From Psychroflexus maritimus (lineage in GTDB: Bacteria > Bacteroidota > Bacteroidia > Flavobacteriales > Flavobacteriaceae), in contig NZ_JAANAS010000032.1 in NCBI RefSeq assembly GCF_011089875.1, positions 1 through 64,000 of the forward strand: a stretch of 64,000 bases of DNA, read 5' to 3'. The notes under the pieces are model-generated. The model did no database searches and was not told the origin of the DNA. It worked only from the letters and a program-made list of their open reading frames with translations. Below, piece by piece: positions 61,561 to 64,000 of the stretch. Made by a program: the position numbers and the translations under genes. Within the stretch, counting starts at the first letter, position 1; each line of letters starts with the position of its first letter.

Positions 61561-61948
61561 TGTTAAGTTTTACTATGAGCTTATAGTTCAAATCTACATT
61601 TTTTTTAGAAAACGCATAAGGAAATAATAAAACTATTTAATTGAATGCATCGGGATATTGAAAATCATTGAGAATAATTCCTCAGCTTCACTAACAAGAA
61701 TTAGTCTCAACTTGATAAAGCTTTTATTTAGAATCAGAATTTGTCTCTTCAATATTCTTCAAAATTTAGCTAATTGTATTCTTATTTTGCTTGAACTAAA
61801 AACAGGTTTATATGCTTTCGGGTGAGATGTTAAATCTGTTTTTTAATCACTTTTTGCATTTCGCTTCAATGATTTATTTCTTTTAATTAGGGCACTTTAC
61901 AGAGTTTTAAAAAATATTTTTTCTTATTTTAGTGTCAAATTTCATCCC
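61561..61948. other. Non-coding region between hutI and radC
   Basis: About 390 nt of AT-rich divergent spacer holding both promoters. A -7-like sequence (TATTTTAGTG, near 61925-61934) lies just before radC. No repeat, hairpin or reading frame stands out. Confidence 0.5.
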
Positions 61949-62650
61949 ATGGAAAAATCAAAAGAAAAGTTTAGCATTAAACAATGGTCAGAAAATGATA
62001 GACCTAGAGAAAAACTTCTTAATAAAGGAAGAAATTCTTTGAGTGACGGAGAGTTATTAGCTATTTTGATTGGTTCTGGAAACAGAAAGGAAAGTGCAGT
62101 TGATTTGTGTAAGCGAATTTTAAACGAGCATAACAACAAACTTTCCGAAATCTCTAAATTAAATGTAGAGCAGCTTCAAAATTATGTAGGTATAGGCGAA
62201 GCTAAAGCAATTAGTATTATTGCTGCCTTAGAAATTGGTAAAAGAAGACGTTTAGAAGAAGCGCTTAGCCTTGATAAAATTAAGTCGAGTAGAGATGTTT
62301 TTGAATTAATGCATCCAGTTTTAGGTGATTTAGGCCATGAAGAATTTTGGATTTTATTACTCAATAATTCAAATAAGGTGATGGGAAAACATTCCTTAAG
62401 TAAGGGCGGAATTACTGGAACAGTAGTAGATGCAAGGTTGGTTTTTAAAAAAGCAATAGAAAAAGCTGCAGTAGCTTTAATTCTTGTTCATAATCACCCT
62501 TCAGGAGCATTATATCCTTCTAATGCAGACATTAACCTCACTAAATCGCTTAAAGCTGCAGGAGAAATTCTTCAAATAAAAATATTAGACCACCTAATAA
62601 TCACTCAGCAGAGTTATTACTCATTTGCAGATGAAGGCAATGTAATTTAA
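61949..62650 (+). CDS. radC: RadC family protein
   Basis: A 233-residue protein with an N-terminal helix-hairpin-helix region (about 20-95; NDRPREKLLNKGRNSLSDGELLAILIGSG and LQNYVGIGEAKAISIIAALEIG). The JAB/MPN metal-binding domain is C-terminal (LVHNHPSGALYPSNADINLTKSL, ending DHLIITQQSYYSFADEG), with the EN...HxH...D metal set. Despite the historical name, its role in repair is unproven; RadC proteins are also often carried by mobile elements. Here it is in a core context. Confidence 0.93.
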   Translation: MEKSKEKFSIKQWSENDRPREKLLNKGRNSLSDGELLAILIGSGNRKESAVDLCKRILNEHNNKLSEISKLNVEQLQNYVGIGEAKAISIIAALEIGKRRRLEEALSLDKIKSSRDVFELMHPVLGDLGHEEFWILLLNNSNKVMGKHSLSKGGITGTVVDARLVFKKAIEKAAVALILVHNHPSGALYPSNADINLTKSLKAAGEILQIKILDHLIITQQSYYSFADEGNVI

Positions 62651-62747
62651 AATAAAATTAATAGTTACTTATTAAACCTTGTTTAAAACTCATTGATCAA
62701 TTTTTATAAGTTTGTATTTTTTAGTTAAAGCCTAAGTTAAACAATGG

Positions 62748-62755
62748 TATTTTTG
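62748..62755 (+). promoter_or_regulatory. -7 element for the right-edge gene
   Basis: TATTTTTG (TAnnTTTG), 25 nt upstream of ATG 62781. Confidence 0.5.
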
Positions 62756-62780
62756 TAATTTTACCAATTATTTATTGGAT

Positions 62781-64000
62781 ATGCCCATTAATCAAATCTT
62801 AGTTTTTACCCCTCAACTTAATAGTAGAATTCAATATACTTTTGATCATTTACTTCATCAAGTTTTGGGTTTTGAGCTTCAATATACCTACAAAATAGAA
62901 GAATTTGTTGCTTATGATGGTCCTAAGTTTTCTTACGGAAAAAATCCTTTAGGAGGCGAATTGTTTGTAGAAGAATTTGGACTTCTAAATGAGCATGGTT
63001 TTGAAGATATAGATATTAATGTTTCAGATTGGGGAGGTTTACCTTGCTTTTTTCGAGTTTCTGAACAAAGTGAAGTAGAATTTGATTTCTTTTCTGCAAC
63101 TTTTTATTTAATTTCAAGGTATGAGGAATATCAACCTTATGTAAAAGATGATGATGAAGGTTTTCCTATTGAAGAAAGCTTAGCCTTTAAAAATGGTTTT
63201 TTACACTTGCCTCTAGTCGATTTATACGCGCATAAATTTTTTAAAATTCTGAAAAATAAATTTGAAGTTTTAAAATTGCCTAAAAAACTTTCTAAAACAA
63301 ATATTATATTTGCTGTTGAAAGCGCTTTTGCTTACCAGGAGAAGAGTTTTTTCAGACAAGTTGGCGGAGCTTTTTATGACTTGTATCATTTAAATGTGAA
63401 TAAACTTTGGGAAAGAATTCAAGTTAACTTTAAATTTAAAAAAGACCCTTATAATGTATTTGAAGAGCTGAGAAAGTTAAAAAACAAGAGCGAATATAAA
63501 TTTATATTTTTATTTCAATTGAGTGATTTTTCTGTTAAAAATCGAAATATTAATCATAACAAAAGAACTTATCAACACCTAATTAAATCAGTTGGTGATC
63601 ATTTTACAACGGGTATGCTAATTGGTTATGATGCACTAAAACAAGCAGCGATTTTAATAGAAGAAAAAAAACGCTGGGAAGGTATAGCCAAAGTAGATTT
63701 AAAGGTTACAGGAAATAAAAAATACAGTCTAAATTTTCCTGACGCCTATATTAACTTAGGAAAAATGGGAGTAAAATCAGATTATTCTTTAGGCTACCCT
63801 AAGCATATTGGTTTTCGAGCTAGCACTAGTACCGCATTTAAGTTTTATGATCTTGATTTAGAGCAAGCAACTCCATTAACCATTCACCCTTGTGTTTTTA
63901 ATTCTGAGATATTACAGCATCAAGAACTTGAACAAGTAAAACATCAATTATACATGTTGAGAAAAAGTAGTAAAAAAGTAAGAGGAGAATTTAATTTATT
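62781..64000 (+). CDS. DUF7033/polysaccharide-deacetylase-like protein (3' end cut by window)
   Basis: The frame from ATG 62781 stays open for about 406 codons to the right edge. The N-terminal part (PINQILVFTPQLNSRIQYTFDHLLHQVLGFELQYT, YDGPKFSYGKNPLGGELFVEEFGLL and FDFFSATFYLISRYEEYQPY) matches the DUF7033 region that precedes polysaccharide-deacetylase-like domains in flavobacteria. Downstream segments such as FLFQLSDFSVKNRN and GYPKHIGFRASTSTAFKFYDLDLEQATPLTIHPC belong to that NodB-like fold, without the usual Asp/His metal set in the visible part. Probably cell-surface glycan related. Incomplete. Confidence 0.72.
   Translation, partial: MPINQILVFTPQLNSRIQYTFDHLLHQVLGFELQYTYKIEEFVAYDGPKFSYGKNPLGGELFVEEFGLLNEHGFEDIDINVSDWGGLPCFFRVSEQSEVEFDFFSATFYLISRYEEYQPYVKDDDEGFPIEESLAFKNGFLHLPLVDLYAHKFFKILKNKFEVLKLPKKLSKTNIIFAVESAFAYQEKSFFRQVGGAFYDLYHLNVNKLWERIQVNFKFKKDPYNVFEELRKLKNKSEYKFIFLFQLSDFSVKNRNINHNKRTYQHLIKSVGDHFTTGMLIGYDALKQAAILIEEKKRWEGIAKVDLKVTGNKKYSLNFPDAYINLGKMGVKSDYSLGYPKHIGFRASTSTAFKFYDLDLEQATPLTIHPCVFNSEILQHQELEQVKHQLYMLRKSSKKVRGEFNL

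Overview
The window is a low-GC chromosomal segment from a member of the Bacteroidota, most likely the family Flavobacteriaceae. The evidence is: type IX secretion (T9SS) style secreted proteins, including a C-terminal sorting domain on a secreted endonuclease; flavobacterial families such as DUF5686, DUF2452, DUF7033 and DoxX-like; Bacteroidota promoters (TAnnTTTG at -7) directly upstream of many genes; and frequent lipoprotein and outer-membrane-protein signals. No phage, plasmid or conjugation machinery is present.

Layout. 1-2828: the 5' part of a large secreted PKD-domain protein and its small exported partner, reading off the left edge. 2978-10897: housekeeping (folE, cysS, yidD, an NlpE-like lipoprotein, menC, two small membrane proteins, galE, ettA). 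11195-19000: envelope and secreted proteins (T9SS endonuclease I, an OmpA-like protein diverging from a huge barrel/coiled-coil protein, a lipocalin-like lipoprotein, a porin). 19349-25199: dcp, an aminotransferase, a fatty acid desaturase, rsmG and a TlpA-like thioredoxin. 25562-29459: a tight four-gene operon (sugar-nucleotide epimerase, GT2, tandem LAB_N membrane protein, GT39/ArnT-like) that looks like a lipid-linked sugar pathway decorating lipid A or another envelope glycan. 29602-30420: a secreted DNase I-fold nuclease.

30800-34990 is an accessory island of five toxin-antitoxin modules in about 4 kb. One has a toxin broken by a frameshift and a stop; another has a toxin broken by a 14-bp tandem repeat. 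The modules are punctuated by a family of ~90-145-bp imperfect-palindromic repeats. 35088-50368 returns to core genes (lgt, RluA-type synthase, smpB, DUF5686, lptB, tatC, kdsD-like, recQ, a 1019-aa TPR protein), interrupted by an orphan KilA-N gene next to a multi-hairpin element.

50550-54740 is a second accessory island: a 1218-aa single-chain type IIG restriction-modification enzyme. A REP-associated-tyrosine-transposase-like (HUH) domain is inserted between methyltransferase motifs I and IV. Its coding sequence itself carries a 13-bp perfect inverted repeat. The same repeat family that separates the toxin-antitoxin modules recurs just downstream of this gene. The remainder (54885-64000) is ordinary: AI-2E exporter family, VOC protein, DUF2452, DEAD-box helicase, tRNA-Gly(UCC), gamma carbonic anhydrase, hutG-hutI, radC and a partial DUF7033/polysaccharide-deacetylase-like gene at the right edge.

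The most novel signals are the IIG/HUH chimera with its embedded palindrome and the cassette-like repeat family that links the two islands.
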